Both the position numbers and the translations under genes were made by a program. From Sphingomonadaceae bacterium (lineage in GTDB: Bacteria; Pseudomonadota; Alphaproteobacteria; Sphingomonadales; Sphingomonadaceae), in NCBI GenBank assembly GCA_025359425.1, contig JANYGC010000037.1, forward strand, positions 1-46,792: a stretch of 46,792 bases of DNA, in the 5' to 3' direction. Shown piece by piece: positions 36,980 to 44,178 of this stretch. The notes under the pieces were generated by a model. The model saw only the letters and a list, made by a program, of their open reading frames with translations. It ran no database searches and was not told where the DNA came from. Position 1 is the first letter of the stretch; every line of letters starts with the position of its first letter.

Positions 36980-37333
36980 ATGCCCCCGCATCGCATCTTC
37001 CCGACCAGCCTGGCCAGCGGCTATCCGCTCACCCTCGCCTAGCTGGAGCGCAAGGGCCGCACCCGCGCCGAGCTTGATCAGGTGATCGGCTGGCTCACCG
37101 GCTACGACGCGGCGGCGCTGCAAGCCCAGCTAAGCGCGCGCACGACCTTCGAACAGTTCTTTGCTGAGGCTCCGGCACTGAACCCGGCCCGCGCGGGCAT
37201 AACCGGCACGATCTGCGGCGTAAGGATCGAGGCGATCGAGGAGCCGCTGATGCGGGAGATCCGGTATCTCGACAAGCTGGTGGATGAGCTGGCCAAGGGG
37301 AAAGCGATGGGGAAGGTGTTGCGGGAAGGGTGA
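36980..37333 (+). pseudogene. DUF2200 family protein interrupted by an amber codon
   Basis: Reading from the ATG at 36980 (AGGAAG nine bases upstream), the frame gives MPPHRIFPTSLASGYPLTLA, then TAG at 37040-37042. It then continues in the same frame with [21 protein letters not shown]...[12 protein letters not shown]...[35 protein letters not shown] to a stop at 37331-37333. The two parts together match DUF2200 proteins in length (about 117) and motif order. The TAG stands where such proteins carry Lys or Gln, so one substitution explains the break. Downstream GTG codons (e.g. 37082) could allow a shorter product. DUF2200 function is unknown. Either a pseudogene or a sequencing error. Confidence 0.8.
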
Positions 37334-37354
37334 AGGCAAAAAGGCTGCTAGCGA

Positions 37355-38713
37355 CTAGGATGGATTACCCACGTCTTTTTCCAAGTCACTAATTTCACGT
37401 GAGATATACCGACTGAATTCGGACTCTATCGCCAAGATGTCCATAGCAAGGACCGCCGAGAGATCCTTTCCGGACATCGCCGAAACAACGTCGGCCTTTT
37501 GATCAATATCGAAATTATCAAAGTTTGGTATGTAAGTACTTTGCGCCAGATTATAACGGATTTCGTGATAGCTTTTCACGAATCTCTTAATGAGATGCGC
37601 ATTTTCGGCAGGTAGACCAACTCGCTTAACTTGGTTCGTTAAGAACTGATCCAACTGGGCGAGTTGATTAACGTCTTCGGTGTGAGAAAAGAACATCATC
37701 CACCCGCGCCGCTTTCCGTCAACAATGCAACCCGTAATCTTCAGGTTTAGCCGAAATATCATCCTCTTTACATCGCGACGATATCTGAAGTCAGTTATGA
37801 CCTTGAGCACGTTTTTGTACATTCTACGAAACGAACTGGCTCTGATTGATACTTTATCGACGCAGATTCTATATCCCAGAAAATCTACTCCGTGCGCTAC
37901 CGGGGAAATTTCCGTCTTTCCTGCCACGCCTTTTGCATGAGCAATGAGGCCACGGCTTGCAAGCGTGCGAGATATCGACTTCAACAGATCGTCAGCTTGA
38001 CTCGATTTGCAGACCAGCAAAATATCGTCAACGTAGCGGAAATAAATTCGACCCTCTGAGAGCCGTCGATTGTCAAACCGAAGCATGTATAATGCTGACA
38101 ACGCGCCCGATATACTGAGGCCTTGAGGAACGCCCCTAAGAGGGATCGCGTCGGTGTCCCCCGTGGCAGTCGAAAATGCCTTCGCTAGCAACTCTATTGT
38201 TTGCTTCGAGAATTTGAAATGAAGAAGCTCACGCTTCAGAATTGAATGGGAAATACTCGGAAAAAAGTTCTTGACATCAATGCGAACGAAAGAGTTCTGA
38301 GATTGGTCGCCAGCACGGATAGATTTCACGACTCCACTTACCAGAGCATGCGGCGGCGAACCGATTGTCTTTGGTTCGAATGTATGCAGAATCTGGCAAA
38401 GCGCTCTAAGAGTAAGTCTATCACGCACAGTTGGAATTGAAATCTGACGTGGCACGCGTTCAGACCCGCGCAGGATAAGGCGCTCTTTGTAGTTCGTAAA
38501 GGCGTACGTTCCCGCTTTCACCTTTCGTTCAATTAATTTCGCTTCTTCCTCTAGGTTTGCGAGAAAACGGTCAATTCGGACGCCATCTTTTCCAGTAGCT
38601 TGTGATTTGGCGATCTTTGTCCGAAATATGTCCTCCAGATTAGAAGCTTTGAAATAATCCTCTTCGCCCAAAGGCTTAAGAAATTCCAGCAAATCTAGAA
38701 AGTTAGCTTGCAT
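37355..38713 (-). CDS. Reverse transcriptase (non-retroviral, defence-type)
   Basis: 452 residues from the ATG at 38713, six bases after the stop of the SLATT-like gene (AGG six bases upstream). Palm motifs are intact: the N-terminal GKDGVRIDRF (41-50), ISIPTVRDRLTLRAL (91-105), motif A RIDVKNFFPSI with Asp146, motif B GVPQG (194-198), motif C YVDD (227-230), and VDFLGY (276-281). There is no HNH/endonuclease, maturase or PrimPol domain; the ~170 C-terminal residues are helical with no recognised domain. The catalytic sequence is YVDD rather than the YADD of most retrons. Coding sequence is visibly more AT-rich than the neighbours, a sign of transfer. Most likely an unknown-group (UG/Abi-like) RT acting with the adjacent membrane protein in phage defence (inference). 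Confidence 0.9.
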   Translation of the reverse strand: MQANFLDLLEFLKPLGEEDYFKASNLEDIFRTKIAKSQATGKDGVRIDRFLANLEEEAKLIERKVKAGTYAFTNYKERLILRGSERVPRQISIPTVRDRLTLRALCQILHTFEPKTIGSPPHALVSGVVKSIRAGDQSQNSFVRIDVKNFFPSISHSILKRELLHFKFSKQTIELLAKAFSTATGDTDAIPLRGVPQGLSISGALSALYMLRFDNRRLSEGRIYFRYVDDILLVCKSSQADDLLKSISRTLASRGLIAHAKGVAGKTEISPVAHGVDFLGYRICVDKVSIRASSFRRMYKNVLKVITDFRYRRDVKRMIFRLNLKITGCIVDGKRRGWMMFFSHTEDVNQLAQLDQFLTNQVKRVGLPAENAHLIKRFVKSYHEIRYNLAQSTYIPNFDNFDIDQKADVVSAMSGKDLSAVLAMDILAIESEFSRYISREISDLEKDVGNPS

Positions 38714-38719
38714 TTCGAC

Positions 38720-39289
38720 CTACCCCGCGGGCTTAATCCACAACACACCAAAGCCTACTGGGATTAGAAATATGGTCGACAGAATTCCGATTCGGCCGAT
38801 CCGCTTTGCTGTCACCAAAAAGATGGTTGGCCAAGAGATTGTCAGTACGCCCTTGGAATCCTTTAGTTCTTTGCGACGAAGCCACGAGCTAAATTGCATT
38901 TCGTTAAAATCGTGGTCTGACTGATTCTCGTAAAGCGAAAGTATATCGGAATATTTATTCATTTTAGCCGCTATGTTCATTTTACTTTGGTACAATCTTT
39001 GCAGTTTCAGATAGCATTCCCGGAATTGGTCAGCGCGCTCCGAGTAGCGTTGTCCATAAATGAACAGCGTCATTGCAAATATGGCCATTGAAACTACGGC
39101 CGATATCATGCTAAAATTGCTAATTAAAAATTGTCTGGACAGATCCATTAGTGAAAAAACAATCATGCAGAAAGAGTACCAAGCAAGCATGACATTGGAA
39201 AAAAACGCACGTCGTCTAAGGAGTGACTCGGTAGTCATTCGTGTCTTGTACGTAAGATAAATCTTCGCGGCTGGATCAGCGTCTGTCAT
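38720..39289 (-). CDS. SLATT-like membrane effector, partner of reverse transcriptase
   Basis: 189 residues from the ATG at 39289 (weak RBS). A cytoplasmic start (MTDADPAAKIYLTYKTRM) is followed by two adjacent membrane helices (about 32-48 and 57-79), a charged helical cytoplasmic stretch (ERADQFRECYLKLQRLYQSK) with YENQSDHDF near 120-128, and a third hydrophobic segment near 167-185. Two tandem helices followed by a long amphipathic helix is the layout of SLATT domains (SMODS- and SLOG-associating 2TM effectors). To my knowledge one SLATT family (SLATT_5) is recurrently next to reverse transcriptases. The expected role is pore formation after phage sensing, causing growth arrest. AT-rich like the RT gene, and translationally adjacent. 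Confidence 0.75.
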   Translation of the reverse strand: MTDADPAAKIYLTYKTRMTTESLLRRRAFFSNVMLAWYSFCMIVFSLMDLSRQFLISNFSMISAVVSMAIFAMTLFIYGQRYSERADQFRECYLKLQRLYQSKMNIAAKMNKYSDILSLYENQSDHDFNEMQFSSWLRRKELKDSKGVLTISWPTIFLVTAKRIGRIGILSTIFLIPVGFGVLWIKPAG

Positions 39290-39701
39290 TTGGCGGGCGC
39301 AAACATTGGATCACTATTTCCTCGTAGGAAGAAAGTCGAAACTCAGAATAAACTCAGCTGTAAGGACAACCCCTTTCGGAGCTAATGGCATAGCCATTCC
39401 GCCCGCCGTTGATTGTTATAAGTTGCTGAAAGCCAATCGCAAGCGTTTCCCGTTGTAAGTAGGTGGCATGGTTTAGAAAGCCGTGCCGGATGTTTCTGAC
39501 TCCAAGCAAATTGGCCTCTTCCAAATGTACCGGGCTTCCCGATCCACCATTTTCCTACACCCAAAAAATCTGCAACATGGCCAGTTTGCCTTTCGCCAAA
39601 GGAACCAGTGCCCATGTCTTCGCTTCCCGATAGTGCCCACCCCGTCCTTCGACAGGCTCAGGATCAGCCGGATTCTGCAGACTACGGCTCGCCAAGTCTC
39701 G
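39290..39701. other. Gene-free stretch upstream of RT operon
   Basis: About 410 bases without a credible gene. It should contain the minus-strand promoter for the SLATT/RT pair and could hold a non-coding RNA template, as in retrons and several defence RT systems, but I see no convincing msr/msd-like inverted repeats. Only a small hairpin AATGGC-ATA-GCCATT at 39383-39397 and a single arm of the TTCGACAGGCTCAGGA palindrome near 39650 stand out. A weak minus frame of 77 codons is not supported by an RBS. Confidence 0.5.
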
Positions 39702-39738
39702 CTCCCCTCCCGCAGGCGGGAGGGGTTGGGGGTGGGCC
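39702..39738. repeat. Half palindromic repeat, CTCCCGCAGGCGGGAG
   Basis: CCCCTCCCGCAGGCGGGAGGGGTTGGGGGTGGGC equals the left half of the element at 21618. No matching right half follows within 150 bases. Confidence 0.7.
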
Positions 39739-39742
39739 TGCC

Positions 39743-39844
39743 GACCCCTCGCTGTTCACCCGCGAGCGGCAGGCCGCCTTCCTCGCCGGGCTCGCTGCCA
39801 CCGGCATTGTGCGTTCAGCTGCGGCGGCGTTCACGGCGCTGGCC
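39743..39844 (+). pseudogene. Remnant of a helix-turn-helix protein N-terminus
   Basis: In the plus frame from 39608 the segment DPSLFTRERQAAFLAGLAAT followed by GIVRSAAAAF resembles the start of sphingomonad HTH proteins of the form F-T-x-x-R-Q-x-x-F-L-x-x-L-A-x-T-G-x-V-R-x-A-A, which normally continue into AYRLRR. Here it passes instead into Gly-rich sequence and then a palindromic repeat. The upstream part of the frame is also repeat DNA. I interpret it as a gene fragment broken by repeat insertions. The match is short. Confidence 0.35.
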
Positions 39845-39885
39845 GACGGCGGCGGCGGGGTTGAATTTGGCGGGGAAGCGCTAGG

Positions 39886-39953
39886 CGGGCCCCCTCCGTC
39901 AGCCGGTCCGGCTGCCACCTCCCCCAGAAGGGGAGGATCCTGGGCCCGCCCCG
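39886..39953. repeat. Palindromic repeat related to the uvrA insert
   Basis: CGGGCCCCCTCCGTCAGCCGGTCCGGCTGCCACCTCC...GGGGAGGATCCTGGGCCCG: an outer inverted repeat CGGGCCC/GGGCCCG encloses a CTGCCACCTCCCCCAG-AAGGGGAGGATC unit, the same core as at 34160-34219. This is the second member of that family in the window. Confidence 0.75.
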
Positions 39954-40104
39954 TTTCGAGGATGATTTTCCTACATCGCTGGCGCCTGTCAAAGTACCGC
40001 CGCGTTCGATTCGCCGAGGGCTTGCGCCTGCTGGCGCGAGCGGTTTGCGCGACATGGTTTACGTGTGACGTTCGTGTGACCTTTGACAGGTTACGCCATG
40101 CCGG

Positions 40105-40159
40105 GGGTGCCCCTCCACCAGGCAGCAGCATGGTCCCGCTGGCGCTGACGCGCCCTCTA
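40105..40159. repeat. Dispersed repeat, inverse copy of 36865-36919
   Basis: GGGTGCCCCTCCACCA...GCATGGTCCCGCTGGCGCTGACGCGCCCTCTA is the reverse complement of the 36865 segment with a few changes in the middle. Just upstream, CCTGTCAAAG (39987) and CTTTGACAGG (40081) form a wider inverted repeat. Confidence 0.7.
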
Positions 40160-40189
40160 TGAGTGCCCCGTTGCGGGGAGGACCCAAAC

Positions 40190-40224
40190 GAAAAAGCGCG
40201 GCGGCATTGCTGCCACCGCGCTTC
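40190..40224 (-). terminator. Rho-independent terminator
   Basis: On the minus strand, AAGCGCGGTGGCAGC pairs with GCCGCCGCGCTT across a short loop, followed by TTTTT. It lies 53 bases downstream of the Met/His-rich protein gene in the correct orientation. Confidence 0.8.
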
Positions 40225-40276
40225 GCCGGGCTGGCGACGCTGGGAGGGGGATCGGCGCGTCGCCATCCGGCAACGC

Positions 40277-40549
40277 TTACATATGGTGGCGCTTCATCAT
40301 CTTGCAGCTGCGCATCTTTTTGCCGTTCTTCCACCAGGTCTTGCAGTGACGCTTCGATTTCATCGCCATGTGGCGGGGCATGGTGTCGTTCATCGTGTGG
40401 GTTTTGACGGTGGTGCGTTCCATCGTGCCCATCGGGTGCTGCATCGTCTGGGTGGTGGTGGTGGTGCGGGTCTGGTCCATCTGCGCGGTGGCAGCGGTGC
40501 CGGTCAGCGCCAGGGCGGCGGCTGCGGCGGCGAGTGCGAATTTGTGCAT
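40277..40549 (-). CDS. Small secreted Met/His/Lys-rich protein
   Basis: 90 residues from the ATG at 40549 (GGAGAG four to five bases upstream). A clear signal peptide (MHKFALAAAAAALALTGTAATA) is followed by a Thr/Gln/Met-rich middle (RTTTTTQTMQHPMGTMERTT) and a basic C-terminus with two Cys and many Met/His (KSKRHCKTWWKNGKKMRSC then KMMKRHHM). About eleven Met and seven His in a short mature chain suggest soft-metal (Cu/Ag) binding, but no named family is recognised. Terminator present, so a single-gene unit. Confidence 0.72.
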   Translation of the reverse strand: MHKFALAAAAAALALTGTAATAQMDQTRTTTTTQTMQHPMGTMERTTVKTHTMNDTMPRHMAMKSKRHCKTWWKNGKKMRSCKMMKRHHM

Positions 40550-40631
40550 GGGGTCTCTCCGGGGCGGGCACCGATGCGGCGCCGCGATACCGGATAAACC
40601 CGCAGGGCTGGGCTTGGTTCCCGGCGCTCTG

Positions 40632-40852
40632 CTAGGGCGCAGCGCCGTCCGCGGCGGGCAGATCGGGGGCGGGGGTGATCATCCGGTAATGGACGCCGCC
40701 GGGGGTGTAATCGACCTCCACCGTGCGGCTTCGGCAACGCTGTTCCAGCCCGCGATGCGGCTATCGGTGTCGAGGATGATCACCGCATCGATCAGGCTGT
40801 CGAGGATCGGACTCAATTCCTCGGGCAGCGGGGAAAATTCGGTCTCAGCCAT
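40632..40852 (-). pseudogene. Broken PAS-domain gene
   Basis: From the ATG at 40852 the frame encodes MAETEFSPLPEELSPILDSL and IDAVIILDTDSRIAGWNSVA, the beginning of a PAS fold, then shifts out of sense and stops at 40679. A +/-1 frame change after VAEAA restores TVEVDYTPGGVHYRMITPAP ending at 40632-40634, which reads like the end of a real protein. The middle of a normal PAS domain (about 60 residues) is absent. So an internal deletion or frameshift is likely. Alternatively these are two unrelated short frames. It sits upstream of the Met/His-rich gene on the same strand. Confidence 0.4.
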
Positions 40853-40915
40853 GCGTCAGCCTGACCCCGAATCGGCGCGCAAGTCTATTTGCGGCCAGCG
40901 CGGCCATGCTGCGCC

Positions 40916-41965
40916 TCAGCCGCGGGCCGAGCTTTGCCGCGCGACCAGTCGCACGGGCACGCGGCGGGTGCCGTGCGGTTCGCCGGCAATCCCGGCGAGC
41001 AGCTTGTCGACCAGCATCGCCCCGGCGGCGCAGAAATCGGGTTCGATCGTGCTGAGCGGGGGCATCGCCTGTGCGCTGGCCCGGATCCCGTCAAAGCCGA
41101 TCAGCGCGGCGTCCTGCGGCACGCGCAGTCCGGTCTCGGCGAGCGCCCGCAAGGCACCCAGTGCAAGCTCGTCGCAGACGGCGAAGACCGCGTCGAACTT
41201 TCGCCCGCTGGCAATCAACGCGGTGATCGCGCGGCGGCCCTGTTCGTCGCGGCTCAGACCGTCTGCGATCTCGACCAGCCAGGGTTGCTGCCCGGCCGCG
41301 GCGACCGTCTCGGCATAGCCGTCGTAGCGCTCCTTGAACTGACGCTGGAGCGAATCGAGCGAGGCGATGCAGGCGATATCCTGGCAACCCGCATCGAGCA
41401 GGTGCCGGGTCGCCAAGGCCGCGCCCTGGTGGTTGTCGCTGCGGATCCATTCGAGCTCGTCGTAAGGCGAGCCCCAGCAAACCCAGTGCATGCCGCTCTG
41501 GCCGAGGTCGCGGTAATAGTCCCAGGCCGCCTCGTTCTGGGTGGTGCCGATCACGATCAGCCCATCGGCCTTGCGCTGTTCCTCATAGCGCCCCGCCAGG
41601 TTGGCGGGGCCGTCCTGGAAGCTGACCAGCGTTTCGAACCCGCGCGCCGAGGCGGCCGCGCAGATCGTGCCGAGCAGCGCATAGGTGAACGGGTTGAGGT
41701 CCTTGCGGTCTTCGTCCGGGCGGCAGATCACCACCACTGCGATGGTGCCGGTGCGCCCGGTGCGCAGCCGCGCGGCATTCTCGTCGACGGAGTAGTTGAG
41801 CTTGAGCGCCGCCGCCGCGACCCGCGCGCGCGTGCCCTCACTGACCACCGGATCGCCCGCCAACGCGCGGCTGACGGTCGACTGGCTGACCCCCGCTTCG
41901 GCCGCCACGTCGAACGAGGTGACCCGCAGCAGGCGCGGCTTTGGTTTATCCGTGATCTCTCCCAT
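40916..41965 (-). CDS. LacI-family transcriptional regulator
   Basis: 349 residues from the ATG at 41965; the longer frame overlaps the dehydrogenase gene and is not plausible. The N-terminal HTH (about 16-42) is FDVAAEAGVSQSTVSRAL, followed by the hinge helix region KLNYSVDENAARLRTGRT. The periplasmic-binding-like effector domain shows VVVICRPDEDR, DGLIVIGTT, WIRSDNHQGA, AVCDELALGALRAL and ALIGFDGI. It should be a local repressor answering to a sugar-like or other small ligand. It is 11 bases after the dehydrogenase stop in the same operon, so it probably controls that operon (autoregulation), an inference. Confidence 0.92.
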   Translation of the reverse strand: MGEITDKPKPRLLRVTSFDVAAEAGVSQSTVSRALAGDPVVSEGTRARVAAAALKLNYSVDENAARLRTGRTGTIAVVVICRPDEDRKDLNPFTYALLGTICAAASARGFETLVSFQDGPANLAGRYEEQRKADGLIVIGTTQNEAAWDYYRDLGQSGMHWVCWGSPYDELEWIRSDNHQGAALATRHLLDAGCQDIACIASLDSLQRQFKERYDGYAETVAAAGQQPWLVEIADGLSRDEQGRRAITALIASGRKFDAVFAVCDELALGALRALAETGLRVPQDAALIGFDGIRASAQAMPPLSTIEPDFCAAGAMLVDKLLAGIAGEPHGTRRVPVRLVARQSSARG

Positions 41966-41976
41966 TGCGGGAGGGC

Positions 41977-42759
41977 TTACATCGCCGAGATGCCGCCGTC
42001 GAGTTTCAGTTCGGCCCCGGTCATGAAGCGGCTCTCGTCGCTGGCGAGATAGAGCACGCCATTGGCAATATCGTCGGGATGGCCGACGCGCTTGAGCGGG
42101 ATCTGGCGCGCCAGCTTTTCCATGATCACCTCCTTGGACTTGCCGGTGGAGGTGACCATGCCGTCGAGGATCGGAGTGTCGATGAAGGTCGGGTGGACCG
42201 AGTTCGAGCGGATATCCCAGCCCATCTTGGCGCAATACAGCGCGACCGACTTCGACAGCATCCACACCGCCGCCTTGCTGGCGTTGTAGCCGGGCATGGT
42301 GTCGCTGGCGATCAGTCCGGCGATCGAGGAGATGTTGACGATCGAGCCGGGCTGGCTGTCCTTCATCAAGGGCAGCGCCTTCTGGCAGCCGAGGAACACC
42401 GAATCGACGTTGACCGCAAAGCCGCGGTGCCAATCGGCGAGCGTGCAGGTCTCGATATTGCCGCGCACCCCGATCCCGGCGTTGTTGACCAGCACCGAAA
42501 GGCCCTGCATCGCTTCAGATGCGTAGTCGACCGCAGCGATCCACTGGTCTTCGGATGTCACGTCGAGCGCGACCGAGAAGGCGGTGCCGGCGCCAAGCTC
42601 GGCGTTGATCTTGGCGGCCTGATCGGCGGCACCGCTCGCGTTGACGTCGGCGAGCAGCACTTGTGCACCCTCGCGCGCCAGCATCATCGCCTGCGCCGCA
42701 CCCAACCCCTGTGCCGCGCCGGTAATCAGCGCCTTCTTGCCCGTAACCCGTCCACTCAT
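41977..42759 (-). CDS. Short-chain dehydrogenase/reductase
   Basis: 260 residues. Classical SDR: NAD(P)-binding TGAAQGLG (13-20), Asp65 of LDVTS, NNAG (92-95), and the catalytic Ser144-145 / Tyr158 / Lys162 set (NISSIAG and YNASK). Asp38 in LLADVN favours NAD over NADP. It ends in LDGGISAM. The closest general relatives are cyclohexanol / 3-hydroxysteroid / 2,5-diketo dehydrogenases, but the substrate cannot be read from sequence. The ATG overlaps the NUDIX stop (ATGA), and the LacI gene follows after 11 bases, suggesting a catabolic trio of hydrolase, dehydrogenase and regulator. Confidence 0.92.
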   Translation of the reverse strand: MSGRVTGKKALITGAAQGLGAAQAMMLAREGAQVLLADVNASGAADQAAKINAELGAGTAFSVALDVTSEDQWIAAVDYASEAMQGLSVLVNNAGIGVRGNIETCTLADWHRGFAVNVDSVFLGCQKALPLMKDSQPGSIVNISSIAGLIASDTMPGYNASKAAVWMLSKSVALYCAKMGWDIRSNSVHPTFIDTPILDGMVTSTGKSKEVIMEKLARQIPLKRVGHPDDIANGVLYLASDESRFMTGAELKLDGGISAM

Positions 42760-43301
42760 ACTGTCTCTCCTGTTATGCCCGGAGCCAGCAACATCAGGAG
42801 CCGAACGTCAATCCCCAATCCGCGCGCGCGGGCCATTTCGACGAATTGCGGCAGGTGCGCGCGCGCGACGCGGTGGACGGTGATGTCCTCGCTCTCGGTT
42901 CCGCCGCCGGGGCCGACCCGGGTGAGGCCATGCGCGCGGACCAGCGTGAAGCTCTCGCTGACCATGCCGGGCGAGGAGTAGAATTCGCCGATCACTTCGA
43001 TCCGGGTCGCGCGGTAGCCGGTTTCCTCCTCGAGCTCGCGCGCGGCGGCCTGGGCGGGGTGCTCATCGGGTGCGCTGTCATCGTCGCCGATCAGTCCGGC
43101 GGGGAGTTCGAGGCACGCCTTGCCGAGCGGGACCCGGTACTGCTCGACCAGCAGGACATGGTCATCGGCATCGATCGCGAGGATTACAGCGGCGCGAATG
43201 CCGCGCGCGCGGGTGACATATTCCCACTTGCCGCGGGTCCGCGCGGTGATGAATTTGCCTTGCCATTCGATGCGTTCGGGTTCGTCGAGGTGATTGGTCA
43301 T
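42756..43301 (-). CDS. NUDIX hydrolase, ADP-ribose pyrophosphatase-like
   Basis: 181 residues. The NUDIX box is AARELEEETGY preceded by GLIGDDDS, with an insertion between the Gly and the RE-L-x-EE part relative to the strict 23-residue spacing (DEHPAQ). Upstream VLLVEQYRVPLGKACLELPAG is typical of the ADP-ribose pyrophosphatase group, as is FYSSPGMVSESF downstream. The N-terminal part is also like that group. It hydrolyses nucleoside-diphosphate-linked moieties. It is the first gene of the NUDIX-SDR-LacI operon; the promoter should be in 43302-43484, a gap that also holds a 22-base inverted repeat. Confidence 0.9.
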   Translation of the reverse strand: MTNHLDEPERIEWQGKFITARTRGKWEYVTRARGIRAAVILAIDADDHVLLVEQYRVPLGKACLELPAGLIGDDDSAPDEHPAQAAARELEEETGYRATRIEVIGEFYSSPGMVSESFTLVRAHGLTRVGPGGGTESEDITVHRVARAHLPQFVEMARARGLGIDVRLLMLLAPGITGETV

Positions 43302-43339
43302 TGGACCTCGTTAACGTGATGAAGCGGGCTTGGGAAATG

Positions 43340-43475
43340 GGTTCACCCGAAGGACCGAAGCGGTTGCGCATGCGGCGCAGCCGCACCCATCAATCAGCAA
43401 TCGTGCCGGTGCAACTGTCCGATAGATTGGATACGCCTGCGCCGCGCGCGACAGCTTTGGTCCTTCGGGTGAACC
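43340..43475. repeat. 22-base inverted repeat flanking ~92 bases
   Basis: Arms 43340-43361 and 43454-43475 share GGTTCACCCGAAGGACC (with one mismatch near the inner end) as reverse complements. The interior contains GCATGCGGCGCAGCC and no gene. It may be a tiny non-autonomous mobile element or a long hairpin in the NUDIX 5' region. Confidence 0.8.
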
Positions 43476-43484
43476 AAATCGCAG

Positions 43485-44168
43485 CTAGACCTCGATCAGC
43501 CGGTCCGGCAGCTCGTTCACATCATCCTCGGCGCGGGGGAAATGTTCGGCGAGGACGGCGCCGACTTGCGTTACCGCGCCGACAAGCCCTTCAGCCGGGC
43601 GCCCCGCGCGGATCTCGCCGATCAGCGTCGCCATCGCCGCTCCCCAGACTTCGGGCGAAACCTTGGCGGCGATCGCATCGTCGGCGACAATTTCGGCGCG
43701 GTGTTCGGCGAGGCTGAGGTAAATCAGCACGCCAGTGCGGCCATGGGTGCGGCGCTCGGTGCCGATCTTGAAGTTGGTGACGGCACGGGCGCGGACGCGG
43801 GCGTGCTTGAGCGGTCCCGGCACCAGCCAGAGCCGCAGCGGCTGCCACAATTGCAGCAGCCACATGCCGAGGAACTTGGCGCTGGCGGCGAACAGCGCGA
43901 GGGCGAAGACCTTGCCCGGGTGCCACTCGTTCTGCCACGCACCGGTCACCCGGTCGATCAGGCCGAGGTAGAACTGCGGGGCAATCGCCAGCGCGGCGAG
44001 CGCGAGCAGGGCGACCAAAGCCGACCACAGCAGCGCGACATCGTGATAGCTGTCCGAGCGTTCGGCCAGGATCGTCACGATCTCGCCCGCCGAATGGCCC
44101 TCGGCGTCGGCTACGGCAGCGCTCACCGCGGCGCGGTCGCTTTCGGTCAAGGCCAGATGCTGTGCCAC
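43485..44168 (-). CDS. TPM-domain membrane protein
   Basis: 227 residues from the GTG at 44168 (GGAG seven bases upstream), starting 10 bases after the previous stop. The TPM fold begins LTESDRAAVSAAVADAEGHS and GEIVTILAERSDSYHDVALL. Two hydrophobic segments follow (about 45-72 and 95-118), and then a conserved C-terminal part (FKIGTERRTHGRTGVLIYL, LAEHRAEIVADDAIAAKV). It pairs with the secreted TPM protein and LemA upstream, a frequent bacterial trio linked to envelope maintenance. The precise activity is not known. Confidence 0.88.
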   Translation of the reverse strand: MAQHLALTESDRAAVSAAVADAEGHSAGEIVTILAERSDSYHDVALLWSALVALLALAALAIAPQFYLGLIDRVTGAWQNEWHPGKVFALALFAASAKFLGMWLLQLWQPLRLWLVPGPLKHARVRARAVTNFKIGTERRTHGRTGVLIYLSLAEHRAEIVADDAIAAKVSPEVWGAAMATLIGEIRAGRPAEGLVGAVTQVGAVLAEHFPRAEDDVNELPDRLIEV

Positions 44169-44178
44169 CCTGCGTCTC

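Noticed and set aside
37355..38713. Group II intron
   Set aside because: No maturase or endonuclease domain and no recognisable intron domain V hairpin near either end. The RT gene is paired with a membrane protein instead.
39382..39615. A 77-codon minus frame upstream of the SLATT gene
   Set aside because: No RBS, mixed composition and no recognised motif; it overlaps the presumed promoter region.
37355..39701. Retron with msr/msd RNA
   Set aside because: No paired inverted repeats typical of msr/msd were found upstream, and the catalytic box is YVDD without the usual retron features. I kept the wider call of a defence-type RT.
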